A stretch of DNA of 15,553 bases from JBBREP01 sp036501845 (GCA_036501845.1 DASXZO010000075.1:1-15553), one strand, 5' to 3'; numbered from the stretch's first letter, positions 1-6,242 are shown. Program-made: numbers and translations. The notes: generated by a model not told the origin, from the sequence alone.

Positions 1-141
1 GCCGACGAATGGACGCACGCCTACCCGCGTTCGGTCGCCGCGTACCCCGACGAGCGCCTGCGCGCCACCAAGTACTGGCCGCCAGTGAGCCGCATCGACG
101 GCGCCTACGGCGACCGCAACGTCTTCTGCAGCTGCATCTAA
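1..141 (+). CDS. gcvP: Glycine dehydrogenase (decarboxylating), C-terminal end, partial
   Basis: Open from the first base of the window to TAA at 139-141, giving the last 46 residues of a protein whose start lies upstream. The tail contains YPRSVAAYP, then KYWPPVSRIDGAYGDRN and a closing FCSCI. This is the usual C-terminus of the glycine cleavage P protein, a PLP enzyme that decarboxylates glycine and passes aminomethyl to GcvH lipoate in the cytoplasm. Family members normally read R-x-x-K-(Y/F)-W-P-x-V-x-R-(I/V)-D-x-x-Y-G-D-R-N-L-x-C-x-C and then a short P-rich tail, so this copy stops slightly early. The catalytic lysine lies outside the window. A hairpin with a T-run follows directly. Confidence 0.87.
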   Translation, partial: ADEWTHAYPRSVAAYPDERLRATKYWPPVSRIDGAYGDRNVFCSCI

Positions 142-156
142 CCGCAAAGCCGTTCC

Positions 157-194
157 GGGTGCACCACCCCCGCTCCGGCGGGTCTTTTGCACCC
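157..194 (+). terminator. Rho-independent terminator after gcvP
   Basis: The inner hairpin is CCCGC (169-173), loop TCCG, GCGGG (178-182), followed by TCTTTT at 183-188. An outer inverted repeat GGGTGCA (157-163) / TGCACCC (188-194) encloses it. It sits 15 bases after the gcvP stop in the right orientation. Confidence 0.7.
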
Positions 195-341
195 TGAATA
201 CACCGCGCCGACAACGCGCGGCGATGGCGCGGTCGTCGGGTGTTGTCGGTCTGCACTCGACGAACACGTCGAACGCTTCGGACCTTCGCCATTCAGTTAC
301 CACTACGGGAACTCACGGGCGAAAGGTCGCCGCGCTCGGGG

Positions 342-812
342 TTACGCGTCTTCGCCGAGCATGTTTAAGGCAAGTTTCGCCGTCTCGCGCACGTCGGGGT
401 GCGAGTCGCTGATGGCCGCCGCGATCGCGTCACGCCCCTCGGGGCCGTAGCGGCGGAGTTGGAGGAGCACTGCGTCGCGAACTTGCCAGGCATCGTCGTG
501 GGCTGCGGCGAGAAGCGCAGGGGCAGTGCGGGGATCGTCTCCCGCCCGTGCCACGAGCCGGTCGATCGCCTCGTGCCGCACCATCCAGTTGTCGTCGCGC
601 AGTCCGGCGAGTAGCTCGTCGGCCGAGTGCATTGCTTGCGCCTTCGCTCGTGCGCGCGACCAGGCGGCGCGTTCCTCGGCGAAGCGCGGATCGTCGTCGT
701 GCACAATGGGGATGCCGCGCACGGGACCGACATCGATGGTGTCAGGCTGATCTTCGGGAGGCAGCGTCGCCACAGCCCCAGCTTGCCTCAGCGCTTCCGT
801 CCTCGGGGACAC
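342..812 (-). CDS. HEAT-repeat protein
   Basis: About 156 residues from a GTG at 812; another in-frame GTG at 830 is possible. The first ~50 residues are low-complexity and polar (PEDQPDTIDVGPVRGIPIVHDDDPRF). A helical region, AEERAAWSRARAKAQAMHS, follows. The remainder is two to three HEAT/armadillo-type repeats: ELLAGLRDDNWMVRHEAIDRL, then LLAAAHDDAWQVRDAVLLQL, then IAAAISDSHPDVRETAKLAL. These show the D-x-x-W/P-x-V-R pattern typical of HEAT or PBS-lyase repeats, which form protein-binding solenoids. No enzyme motif is visible, so the role is unknown. The frame stays open upstream to 974 but that part lies inside the VOC gene and is unlikely to be translated. It follows the VOC gene on the same strand with a 71-bp gap. 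Confidence 0.75.
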   Translation of the reverse strand: MSPRTEALRQAGAVATLPPEDQPDTIDVGPVRGIPIVHDDDPRFAEERAAWSRARAKAQAMHSADELLAGLRDDNWMVRHEAIDRLVARAGDDPRTAPALLAAAHDDAWQVRDAVLLQLRRYGPEGRDAIAAAISDSHPDVRETAKLALNMLGEDA

Positions 813-883
813 GATGCAGCGCTCACGCACGGCGTCTCGGTGCAGACGGCGTCGATTATCACGCCGGTATGCACCGAGAACGG

Positions 884-1255
884 TTACTCCGGACCGTGGG
901 AGACAGCTTCGACGTTGTTGCCGTCGGGGTCGCGCACGAAGGCGCCGTAGTAGTTGGGGTGGTATTCGGGCCACACCTTCGCTTCGTGCAGTATTTCTGC
1001 GCCGTGGGCCTTGGCGGCCGTGAGAAAGGCGTCAACCGTTGCCCGATCAGGCGCGGCGAAGGCGATGTGCGACTCGCGGAAGCCTTCGCCGGTGTTGTGC
1101 GGGCCGAGCCAGAAGTCGGGCTGGGGCGGCACGCCGTAACCGACCACGTTGCCGAAGTCGATGATGCGCGCGCCGCCGAGTGGTGCGAGCACGGCGTCGT
1201 AGAAGGCCGCGCTCGCGGCCACGTCGTTGCACTGGATGGAGAGATGATCGATCAC
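884..1255 (-). CDS. VOC-family (glyoxalase/dioxygenase-like) protein
   Basis: Encodes 123 residues. The start is GTG at 1253-1255, chosen because AAGGATGAG lies just before it. The sequence begins VIDHLSIQCNDVAASAAFYDAVL and ends YGAFVRDPDGNNVEAVSHGPE. These are the two hallmarks of a vicinal-oxygen-chelate fold: a first beta strand with His, and a final G-x-x-x-E strand. Likely metal ligands are His4, His63 (ESHIAF) and Glu116. One VOC protein of this length usually dimerises. The substrate cannot be told; close relatives are annotated only as glyoxalase/bleomycin-resistance-like. The preceding SnoaL-like gene stops at 1260-1262, so the gap is four bases and the SD overlaps that stop. The two genes are therefore probably one transcript and translationally coupled. 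Confidence 0.88.
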   Translation of the reverse strand: MIDHLSIQCNDVAASAAFYDAVLAPLGGARIIDFGNVVGYGVPPQPDFWLGPHNTGEGFRESHIAFAAPDRATVDAFLTAAKAHGAEILHEAKVWPEYHPNYYGAFVRDPDGNNVEAVSHGPE

Positions 1256-1259
1256 GGTC

Positions 1260-1703
1260 TCATCCTTGCTTGAAGTATGAATTGGGCGCGTAGCCGTCGG
1301 TGCGCACCGAGCGGCTCGCGAACAGCCAACGACCGGTCGCGGCGTCCGGCACGAGCTGGTCGTGATAACTGCCCCAATGGTCGACGCCGATGTCGGTGAC
1401 CACGGTGAAGTACGACCGTGCGACCGCCGCGTCACCTGACGGCGCGCACTCGATCAGCGTGTTCGTCACGTTGTGGCGCAGCGTGGTGAGCGTGCGCGAC
1501 GAGTCGGTGGTGCCGCGCACGCCCGAGAAGAAGGCACGCAGCGCGTCGCGTCCCTCGTAACGATCGGTGTCGTGGATCACGAGCACGCCGTCGGGCATGA
1601 AGCACTCGACCATTGCGTCGAAGCGCCCGCGGTCGCCGGCGTGGTTGTAGCGAGCGATCGTGTCGCGCACCGCCTCCCGCGCCAACAGTTCGTCGACGTC
1701 CAT
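1260..1703 (-). CDS. SnoaL-like / NTF2-fold protein
   Basis: Encodes 147 residues from ATG at 1703; a GTG immediately upstream at 1706 is also in frame. The N-terminus DVDELLAREAVRDTIARYNHAGDRGRFDAMVECFMPDGVLV matches the helix-helix-strand opening of SnoaL_4-type NTF2-fold proteins. Later segments ALRAFFSGV, TLTTLRHNVTNTLIEC and ARSYFTVVTDIG, then a C-terminal DQLVPDAATGRWLFASRSVRTDGY, fit the cone-shaped beta sheet, including the usual 'W-x-F/I-x-x-R' strand. The family covers dehydratases, isomerases, cyclases and ring-hydroxylating dioxygenase beta-like subunits acting on hydrophobic or polyketide/steroid-like substrates; no specific reaction can be assigned. It precedes the VOC gene by four bases, so the two may act in one small-molecule pathway. 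A 46-bp palindrome lies just upstream. Confidence 0.87.
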   Translation of the reverse strand: MDVDELLAREAVRDTIARYNHAGDRGRFDAMVECFMPDGVLVIHDTDRYEGRDALRAFFSGVRGTTDSSRTLTTLRHNVTNTLIECAPSGDAAVARSYFTVVTDIGVDHWGSYHDQLVPDAATGRWLFASRSVRTDGYAPNSYFKQG

Positions 1704-1731
1704 CACGGCGCACCGTAACGGGCGCGCCCCG

Positions 1732-1777
1732 CTGTTGGCCGAGAAACGGGGCGATCGCCCCGCAACTCGCCCAACAG
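1732..1777. promoter_or_regulatory. 46-bp imperfect palindrome between the J-domain and SnoaL genes
   Basis: The arms from outside inwards are CTGTTGG/CCAACAG, CGAG/CTCG and a 16-bp perfect core CGGGGCGATCGCCCCG (1747-1762). Only four of 23 symmetric positions fail to pair. It ends 10 bases before the J-domain stop and begins 29 bases from the SnoaL ATG. It could be a terminator without a T-run or a dimeric operator. Confidence 0.55.
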
Positions 1778-1786
1778 AGGAGTGGG

Positions 1787-2113
1787 TCAGGCGGCGACTG
1801 TGGATTGGGCGGCGATGCGTTCGAGTACGAGCGCGAAGGTCGGCCGATCGTCATGTTGCGGTGTGGCGGCGATCGACGAGTCGTAGGCGTCGAACGACTC
1901 GTGATCGGCCGACGCCGACACGGTGGGCACCGCGACCAGCGGCGCCGAAGCCGACAGCGCGCGGAAGGCCACGACGGTCTCGTCGAAGCGGGCGGCGTCG
2001 CCACCGCGATCGGGATGCGTCGACAGGGCTTGGCGGCGAAACGCCTGCCGGAGCTCGTCGGGGGTGGCGTGCGAGGAGACGCCGAGCAGCGCGCGAGCGC
2101 GGGTTCCATCCAT
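1787..2113 (-). CDS. Small J-domain (DnaJ-like) protein
   Basis: Encodes 108 residues from ATG at 2113. The first ~55 residues form a compact J-domain: ARALLGVSSHATPDELRQAFRRQALSTHPD, with the HPD motif at residues 33-35, then RGGDAARFDETVVAFRALS. HPD is the element that stimulates ATP hydrolysis by Hsp70/DnaK. There is no G/F region, zinc-binding CXXCXGXG repeat or DnaJ C-terminal domain, so this is a type III-like J-protein, not DnaJ itself. The last ~50 residues (ASADHESFDAYDSSIAATPQHDDRPTF and onward) are not recognisable. The frame is open upstream to 2266 with an ATG at 2212, but those residues are low-complexity and lack a J-domain feature. The SD is weak. It is divergent from the acyl-CoA dehydrogenase. 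Confidence 0.85.
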   Translation of the reverse strand: MDGTRARALLGVSSHATPDELRQAFRRQALSTHPDRGGDAARFDETVVAFRALSASAPLVAVPTVSASADHESFDAYDSSIAATPQHDDRPTFALVLERIAAQSTVAA

Positions 2114-2427
2114 GGGGCGACCGTCCGTGGCCTGTGAGCGGAAGCGCCGGCATCCGGCCGGCGGGGGCTGCACGTCCCAAGGTGTGGCACCGCGAGTCGT
2201 GCCCGTGCTCATCGGCCACTCGGCCCGCCGGGCAACGCTGGCGGCCCATGCCACGACCGATGTCACAGCCGCCGAGACCCGGCCCGGCCGGTGGCTCGCC
2301 CGCGCCGGCGGTTGGTACGCTTGATTACCGCCCGGTAACCACGGGTACGGACCTCTTCAGTTGTCCCGACGGACGTCCCGATGAGTCGGCCGCGGGAACG
2401 ATCGCTCAGCCCGGAGGCACAAGAGTC
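2114..2427. other. Divergent intergenic region (314 bp)
   Basis: The gap lies between the divergent J-domain and acyl-CoA dehydrogenase genes. I find no convincing gene in it. Its right half holds the palindrome at 2325-2338 and the dehydrogenase SD, so promoters for both genes are expected here. The left half, about 2114-2290, has no feature I can name. Confidence 0.5.
2325..2338. promoter_or_regulatory. Palindromic operator-like site upstream of acyl-CoA dehydrogenase
   Basis: TTACCG-CC-CGGTAA is a perfect 6-bp inverted repeat around a two-base centre, about 90 bp before the dehydrogenase ATG. Acyl-CoA dehydrogenase genes are often controlled by TetR-type repressors that bind short palindromes. 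No such regulator is in this window, so the assignment is only positional. Confidence 0.4.
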
Positions 2428-3654
2428 ATGGCCGAGTTCTCTCTCGATCTCAACGAGGACCAGCAGCAGCTGCAGAAGTGGGTGCACGACTTCGCCGAGG
2501 ACGTGATCCGGCCCGTCGCCTCTGAGTACGACCAGAAAGAGGAGACGCCCTGGCCGGTGATCGAGGAGGCGGCCAAGATCGGCCTCTACTCATGGGAGTT
2601 CATCGCCAACGCCTTCGGCGACCCCACCGGTATCACGTTCCCGATGATCAGCGAGGAGCTCACGTGGGGTGACGCCGGCATCGCCCTTGCGCTCATGGGC
2701 TCCACGCTCGGTGTGTCGGGCATCATCGGCAACGGCACGCCGGAGCAGATCGCCGAGTGGGTGCCGCAGTGCTTCGGCACCGGACCCGACGACATCCGCA
2801 TGGCCGCGTTCGCGGTGAGCGAACCCGATGCGGGTTCCGACGTGTCGTCGCTGCGCACGAACGCGAAGTACGACGCGGCCAAGGACGAGTGGGTGATCAA
2901 CGGCACCAAGACGTGGATCACCAACGGCGGCATCACCAAGGTGCCCACCACGCATGTGGTGGTGGCCGCGGTGGAGCCCGACCTCAAGTCGCGCGGCCAC
3001 GCGAGCTTCATCGTGCCGCCCGGTACGCCGGGCTGTTCGATGGGCCAGAAGTTCTCGAAGATGGGTATCCGCGCGTCGCACACCGCCGAAGTCGTGTTCG
3101 ACGACTGCCGCGTGCCCGGCTCCATGCTGCTCGGCGGCAAGGAGAAGCTCGACGGCCGTATCGCACGCGCTCGCGAGGGCAAGAGCTCGAAGGTGCAAGC
3201 GGCGATGAGCACGTTCGAGGCGTCGCGGCCGCTCGTGGGCGCGCAGGCGCTCGGCATTGCCCGCGCCGCGTACGAGTATTCACTCGACTACGCCAAGGAG
3301 CGCAAGGCGTTCGGCAAGCCGATCATCATGAACCAGGCGATCGCCTTCAAGCTCGCCGACATGCGCATGCAAATCGACGCGGCCCGCCTGCTCGTGTGGC
3401 GCGCCACCTGGATGGCGTCGAACGGCAAGCCGTTCGTGGCGGGCGAGGGCTCGATGAGCAAGCTCTACGCCGGCGAGGTGGCGGTGCGGGCCACCGAAGA
3501 AGCGATCCAGATCCTCGGCGGCGCCGGCTACGTGAAGGACCACCCGGTGGAACAGTGGCACCGCGACTCGAAGATCTACACCATCTTCGAAGGCACCTCG
3601 GAGATCCAGCGCCTCGTGGTCGCCCGAGCGATTAGCGGCCTGCACATCCCGTGA
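2428..3654 (+). CDS. Acyl-CoA dehydrogenase
   Basis: Encodes 408 residues, starting at ATG 2428 with GGAGG at 2413-2417 ten bases upstream. The typical domain order is seen. An N-terminal helical domain starts at FSLDLNEDQQQLQKWVHDFAEDVIRP. The middle beta domain carries the FAD/substrate signature MAAFAVSEPDAGSDVSSLRT and WVINGTKTWITNGG. The C-terminal helical domain has KERKAFGKPIIMNQAIAFKLADM and QILGGAGYVKDHPVEQWHRD. The catalytic base is probably Glu388 in FEGTSEIQR near the end. These FAD enzymes form the alpha,beta double bond of acyl-CoA thioesters and pass electrons to ETF. An extra loop before the C-domain (ARAREGKSSKVQAAMSTFEASRP) is somewhat longer than in textbook short-chain enzymes; chain-length specificity cannot be read. 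The last 81 bases are repeated 1.5 kb downstream, beyond fic. Confidence 0.95.
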   Translation: MAEFSLDLNEDQQQLQKWVHDFAEDVIRPVASEYDQKEETPWPVIEEAAKIGLYSWEFIANAFGDPTGITFPMISEELTWGDAGIALALMGSTLGVSGIIGNGTPEQIAEWVPQCFGTGPDDIRMAAFAVSEPDAGSDVSSLRTNAKYDAAKDEWVINGTKTWITNGGITKVPTTHVVVAAVEPDLKSRGHASFIVPPGTPGCSMGQKFSKMGIRASHTAEVVFDDCRVPGSMLLGGKEKLDGRIARAREGKSSKVQAAMSTFEASRPLVGAQALGIARAAYEYSLDYAKERKAFGKPIIMNQAIAFKLADMRMQIDAARLLVWRATWMASNGKPFVAGEGSMSKLYAGEVAVRATEEAIQILGGAGYVKDHPVEQWHRDSKIYTIFEGTSEIQRLVVARAISGLHIP

Positions 3655-3731
3655 TCTCGGTGCTCTACGGCTTTGGCGCTGCGGCGCCGTAATCCAACAG
3701 TCATCCGAACGACCGCGCTGGCGGCTGGTCG

Positions 3732-3765
3732 CAGCGCTCGACAAGGCATGCCTCGACGAGCGCTG
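3732..3765. terminator. Hairpin between convergent acyl-CoA dehydrogenase and fic
   Basis: CAGCGCTCG (3732-3740) pairs perfectly with CGAGCGCTG (3757-3765). An inner AGG/CCT pair closes a CATG tip. It lies 13 bases past the fic stop and 77 bases past the dehydrogenase stop, between converging genes, so it could end both transcripts. There is no clear T-run. A smaller GGCGC/GCGCC hairpin at 3675-3688 lies closer to the dehydrogenase. Confidence 0.45.
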
Positions 3766-3778
3766 GCGCCTCCATGAC

Positions 3779-5050
3779 CTACCTCCCGCGTGGCACGCGA
3801 CGCGTCGTCGCGGACGCCTGGGTGTTCCCGTCCGGGCTCGCGAGTTGGCGCTCCAGATCCGTGAACGTCTTGATGAGCTCGGGCGCCTCGAACGCGCGGT
3901 TGCGCTGGCCGACGGTCACCTGCGCCAGGATCTTCGCTTCCGAGAGGCGATCGACCGCTTCATTGGTGGCTTGGAATGTGCGGCCGATCAGCTCGGCGGC
4001 GCCGTTGACCGTCAGGATCGGAGCGCCGGGCAGCGCGCGGACGAGGAGGTCAGTGGCGGAGTTGGCACGCAGTCTCCCGAGGCGCTCGCGCCAGTCGTCT
4101 TGCAGCGCGGACACGCGTTCCTCGAACGTCTGAGCGTCCTCGATGGCGCGACGGCACGCGGTCGCGAACAGCCCCACCCACTGGCTTGTCCCGGCGATCG
4201 CGTCGTCTGATGTCGGCTCACCGCTGTAGCGCGTGGCGGTGAGACCCGCGATGTAGTCCGTGGACCACGTCGCGAGGATCAACGAGATCGGCGGCAGAAC
4301 GCGCACGGCGAGACCGCGGCGGCGGAGCACGAGTTGGATCAGTGCGCGCCCGATGCGGCCGTTGCCGTCGATGAAGGGGTGGATCGTTTCGAACTGCGCG
4401 TGCGCCATCGCGGCCTGCACGATGACGGGCAGGTCGTCGCCGTTGCAGAAGGCGCAGAGATCGGTCAGGAGGTCGCGCACCATCTCCGGCGGCGGCGGCA
4501 CAAAGGATGCGGACAGCGGGTTGTAGTCGCTCCCGCCGATCCAGTTCTGGCGATCGCGGATCTGGCCGCCGTACTCGCGCAGCATCGTGCCGTCGAGGAG
4601 CCGGCGATGCGCTTCGAGGATTTGGTCGACGGTGATGTCGTCACCCCTGTCGACCACGCCGAGCACCCACGTCATCGCCTGGATGTTGCCGAGGACCTCA
4701 ATCGCGGTCATGTCGCGCGCGTCGTCGCCGAGGTCGGCCGCAGCCTCGGCGTGGAGAAGACGCCGCCCGCCGATTTCCAAACCCTCGATCTTGGACGACG
4801 CCACAGACTCCGCCCGGAGCAGCAGCCGCGCCAGCGCCTCGGTGTCCGCGAGCGCCACCGCCCTCGTGTCGAAGCGCGCCACCGCCGCCTCGGCGTCGGT
4901 CACGTCGGCGGTCACGGGCCCGTCGAGCTGGACCCGGCGCCCCACGAGCAGGTCCGGGACGTACGCTTCGTAGTCCCCGGACTTCCGGTCGCGTCGGGGC
5001 AGGTCCGAGGCGTACTCGGCCTCCCATCTGAGCCTCACAACCTTGGACAC
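3779..5050 (-). CDS. Class II Fic-family AMP-transferase with N-terminal inhibitory motif
   Basis: Encodes 423 residues from GTG 5050, chosen for AAGGAG five bases upstream; the frame stays open further but that part lacks family features. Residues ~25-95 look like the Fic N-terminal domain (YVPDLLVGRRVQLDG). They contain SSKIEG at 85-90, matching the inhibitory S/T-x-x-x-E-G/N motif of class II Fic proteins, whose Glu89 would block ATP. The catalytic loop HPFIDGNGRIGR is at 224-235, with His224 intact and the G-N-G-R anion site present. Such enzymes usually transfer AMP from ATP to Tyr, Thr or Ser hydroxyls of target proteins. The C-terminal third (GAPILTVNGAAELIGRTFQATNEAVDRLSEAKILAQVT) looks like a winged-helix DNA-binding domain, which fits the operators over its own start. 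The gene is solitary with no antitoxin partner, and is flanked by a duplicated dehydrogenase tail, suggesting acquisition. Confidence 0.92.
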   Translation of the reverse strand: MSKVVRLRWEAEYASDLPRRDRKSGDYEAYVPDLLVGRRVQLDGPVTADVTDAEAAVARFDTRAVALADTEALARLLLRAESVASSKIEGLEIGGRRLLHAEAAADLGDDARDMTAIEVLGNIQAMTWVLGVVDRGDDITVDQILEAHRRLLDGTMLREYGGQIRDRQNWIGGSDYNPLSASFVPPPPEMVRDLLTDLCAFCNGDDLPVIVQAAMAHAQFETIHPFIDGNGRIGRALIQLVLRRRGLAVRVLPPISLILATWSTDYIAGLTATRYSGEPTSDDAIAGTSQWVGLFATACRRAIEDAQTFEERVSALQDDWRERLGRLRANSATDLLVRALPGAPILTVNGAAELIGRTFQATNEAVDRLSEAKILAQVTVGQRNRAFEAPELIKTFTDLERQLASPDGNTQASATTRRVPRGR

Positions 5051-5057
5051 GGCATCT

Positions 5058-5111
5058 CCTTGTTCAAGGTTAGCAGATAACCTTGAACAAGGCACGGGCT
5101 TGTTCAAGGTT
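5058..5111 (-). promoter_or_regulatory. Triple CTTG-NN-CAAG operator over the fic start region
   Basis: CCTTGTTCAAGGTTA (5058-5072) and its exact reverse complement (5078-5092) flank the five bases GCAGA. A third copy, CTTGTTCAAGGTT, lies at 5099-5111. Each unit is itself nearly palindromic (CTTG-NN-CAAG). Read on the fic strand, the proximal unit runs into the AAGGAG Shine-Dalgarno, so a bound protein would block transcription initiation or the start of translation. The Fic C-terminal winged helix is the obvious candidate ligand (inference). Confidence 0.75.
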
Positions 5112-5185
5112 TGGCCGGGCTGCTCCGGCGTCAAAGGTGCAGTGGAACGCACTGCGGCGCACCGCGTGGACAGAACATAGAGGCG

Positions 5186-5267
5186 TACACGATCTTCGAA
5201 GGCACCTCGGAGATCCAGCGCCCTCGTGGTTGCCCGGGCGATCAGCGGCCTGCACATCTCGTGATCT
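5186..5267 (+). pseudogene. Duplicated, frameshifted 3' end of an acyl-CoA dehydrogenase gene
   Basis: This segment matches 3577-3657 with five substitutions and one inserted C in about 82 bases. In the dehydrogenase frame, four of the five substitutions are silent third-position changes (ACC/ACG, GTC/GTT, CGA/CGG, ATT/ATC). The fifth changes the last residue Pro to Ser. The extra C after CAGCGC breaks the frame. The flank from 5142 (GTGGAAC, then CACCGCG) also echoes the dehydrogenase region at 3547-3570 but with several indels, so the remnant may be longer and decayed. It has no start and is not expected to be translated. Confidence 0.85.
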
Positions 5268-5270
5268 GAG

Positions 5271-5290
5271 CGCGCTGCCGGGGCAGCGCG
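5271..5290 (+). promoter_or_regulatory. Tight hairpin just upstream of trmL
   Basis: CGCGCTGCC (5271-5279) and GGCAGCGCG (5282-5290) are exact reverse complements separated by GG. The right arm ends six bases before the trmL ATG, where the Shine-Dalgarno should be. It could be the old terminator of the displaced dehydrogenase, or could hide the trmL ribosome-binding region. Confidence 0.5.
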
Positions 5291-5296
5291 GCTTGA

Positions 5297-5833
5297 ATGT
5301 TCGTGATGCTCGACGTCGTGCTCGTAGAGCCGCAGATCGCTTCGAACACGGGCAGCATCATCCGGTTGTGCGCCAACGTCGGTGCGCTGCTGCACCTGGT
5401 TCGCCCGCTCGGCTTCTCGCTCGATGACGCCGCGCTGCGGCGAGGCGGACTCGACTATCACGAGCTGGTCGATACGCAGGTCTGGGAAACGTGGGACGAC
5501 TGCCGCGGCGCGCTCGGCACGGATCGGCGCTGGTTCGCGACCACCGCACGCGCGCCGCACCGTCGCTACGACGAGATCGAGTATCAAGCCGGCGACATCG
5601 TGGTGTTCGGTTGCGAGGCGACCGGGCTGGCCGAAGCGCTCCTGGGAGAGTTCGCGCCGGAGCAGCGCCTGCACATCCCGATGCGTCCGTCGAACCGCAG
5701 CCTCAACCTCGCGAATGCCGTGTGCGTCGTGGCGTACGAAGCGTGGCGTCAATACAACTTCGGCGGCGCAGCAACGGGAACCTTCGCCGAATCGTTGCGC
5801 AGTTCGGCAGGCGCGCCGATCAAGCCGGCGTAA
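5297..5833 (+). CDS. trmL: tRNA (cytidine(34)-2'-O)-methyltransferase TrmL
   Basis: Encodes 178 residues. The start is ATG 5297, with ATG 5306 as an alternative; neither has a clear SD. It carries the full SPOUT/TrmL signature set: LVEPQIASNTGSIIRLCANVG at the N-terminus, LGFSLDDAALRRGGLDYHE, the knot loop VFGCEATGLAE, and the C-terminal IPMRPSNRSLNLANAVCVVAYEAWRQ, where the knot binds S-adenosylmethionine. The family methylates the 2'-hydroxyl of the wobble nucleotide in certain tRNA(Leu) species in the cytoplasm. Length is normal for the ~155-residue enzyme plus a ~20-residue extra tail. Its 3' end overlaps the convergent hypothetical gene by 14 bases. Confidence 0.93.
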   Translation: MFVMLDVVLVEPQIASNTGSIIRLCANVGALLHLVRPLGFSLDDAALRRGGLDYHELVDTQVWETWDDCRGALGTDRRWFATTARAPHRRYDEIEYQAGDIVVFGCEATGLAEALLGEFAPEQRLHIPMRPSNRSLNLANAVCVVAYEAWRQYNFGGAATGTFAESLRSSAGAPIKPA

Positions 5834-6242
5834 GCGCTCGCACGACCGCGTCGGCGGTGTTCAGGTAGATCTTCGGGATGTCGAACGCCCACTCGTTTCC
5901 GTCGGTGAATCGCACCGTGAGGACGCCGGAGATCTTCTTGCGGTCGAGTTCGGCGCCGGCCACGGATTCGCGCGGCGCCGTGGCGTACACCTCGTCGGTG
6001 GGCTTGGGTTTGAACGCCCCGCGCTTCGCTCGGTACATCACGATCTGGTCGTCGAACGCGGCGAGGTAACCCAGCTGCCCGGCTGCGAGCGGTGTCGAAC
6101 TCTCGCCGCTGGACGGAACCGAGGGCGCCGCAGCCACCCCGGTGACGGCGCCCGCGACCTCGCGCGCGACCGTTCCGGCGATGATCGACTTGATGGTGCC
6201 GCGCGGCTCGACGAACGACGTGGCGAGCACTTGTCCGGGCAT
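5820..6242 (-). CDS. Conserved hypothetical protein, possibly PH-like C-terminal fold
   Basis: Encodes 140 residues from ATG 6242 with AGGGGA four bases upstream. There is no cleavable signal. Residues ~15-40 (GTIKSIIAGTVAREVAGAVTGVAAA) are small-residue-rich and could be a membrane-associated or helical hairpin, although only weakly hydrophobic. A flexible Ser/Pro linker follows. The second half (LGYLAAFDDQIVMYRAKRG, then GVLTVRFTDGNEWAFDIPKIYLNTADAVVRAL) alternates beta strands and closes with an amphipathic helix, like bacterial PH/GRAM-type domains. That resemblance is pattern-based and unproved. Its stop lies inside the end of trmL on the opposite strand (14-base overlap). No function can be assigned. 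Confidence 0.75.
   Translation of the reverse strand: MPGQVLATSFVEPRGTIKSIIAGTVAREVAGAVTGVAAAPSVPSSGESSTPLAAGQLGYLAAFDDQIVMYRAKRGAFKPKPTDEVYATAPRESVAGAELDRKKISGVLTVRFTDGNEWAFDIPKIYLNTADAVVRALTPA

Noticed and set aside
195..341. Possible small ORFs and the CCGACAAC/GTTGTCGG inverted repeat (208-215, 242-249) in the gap after gcvP
   Set aside because: Translations are low-complexity without SD; the repeat has a 26-base loop and no T-run, so it is only a weak candidate terminator for the HEAT gene.
813..974. Extension of the HEAT protein upstream to 974
   Set aside because: It would overlap the VOC gene on the same strand by about 90 bases with Arg-rich sequence unlike the rest.
1660..2427. 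In-frame upstream extension of the acyl-CoA dehydrogenase
   Set aside because: Arg/Pro-rich translation typical of high-GC out-of-frame reading; it covers the J-domain and SnoaL genes antisense, and the dehydrogenase has GGAGG before its ATG at 2428.
5051..5752. In-frame upstream extension of fic that would add 234 residues
   Set aside because: It has no Fic-family similarity, crosses the operator and the dehydrogenase remnant, and runs antisense to trmL; the GTG at 5050 has a good SD.
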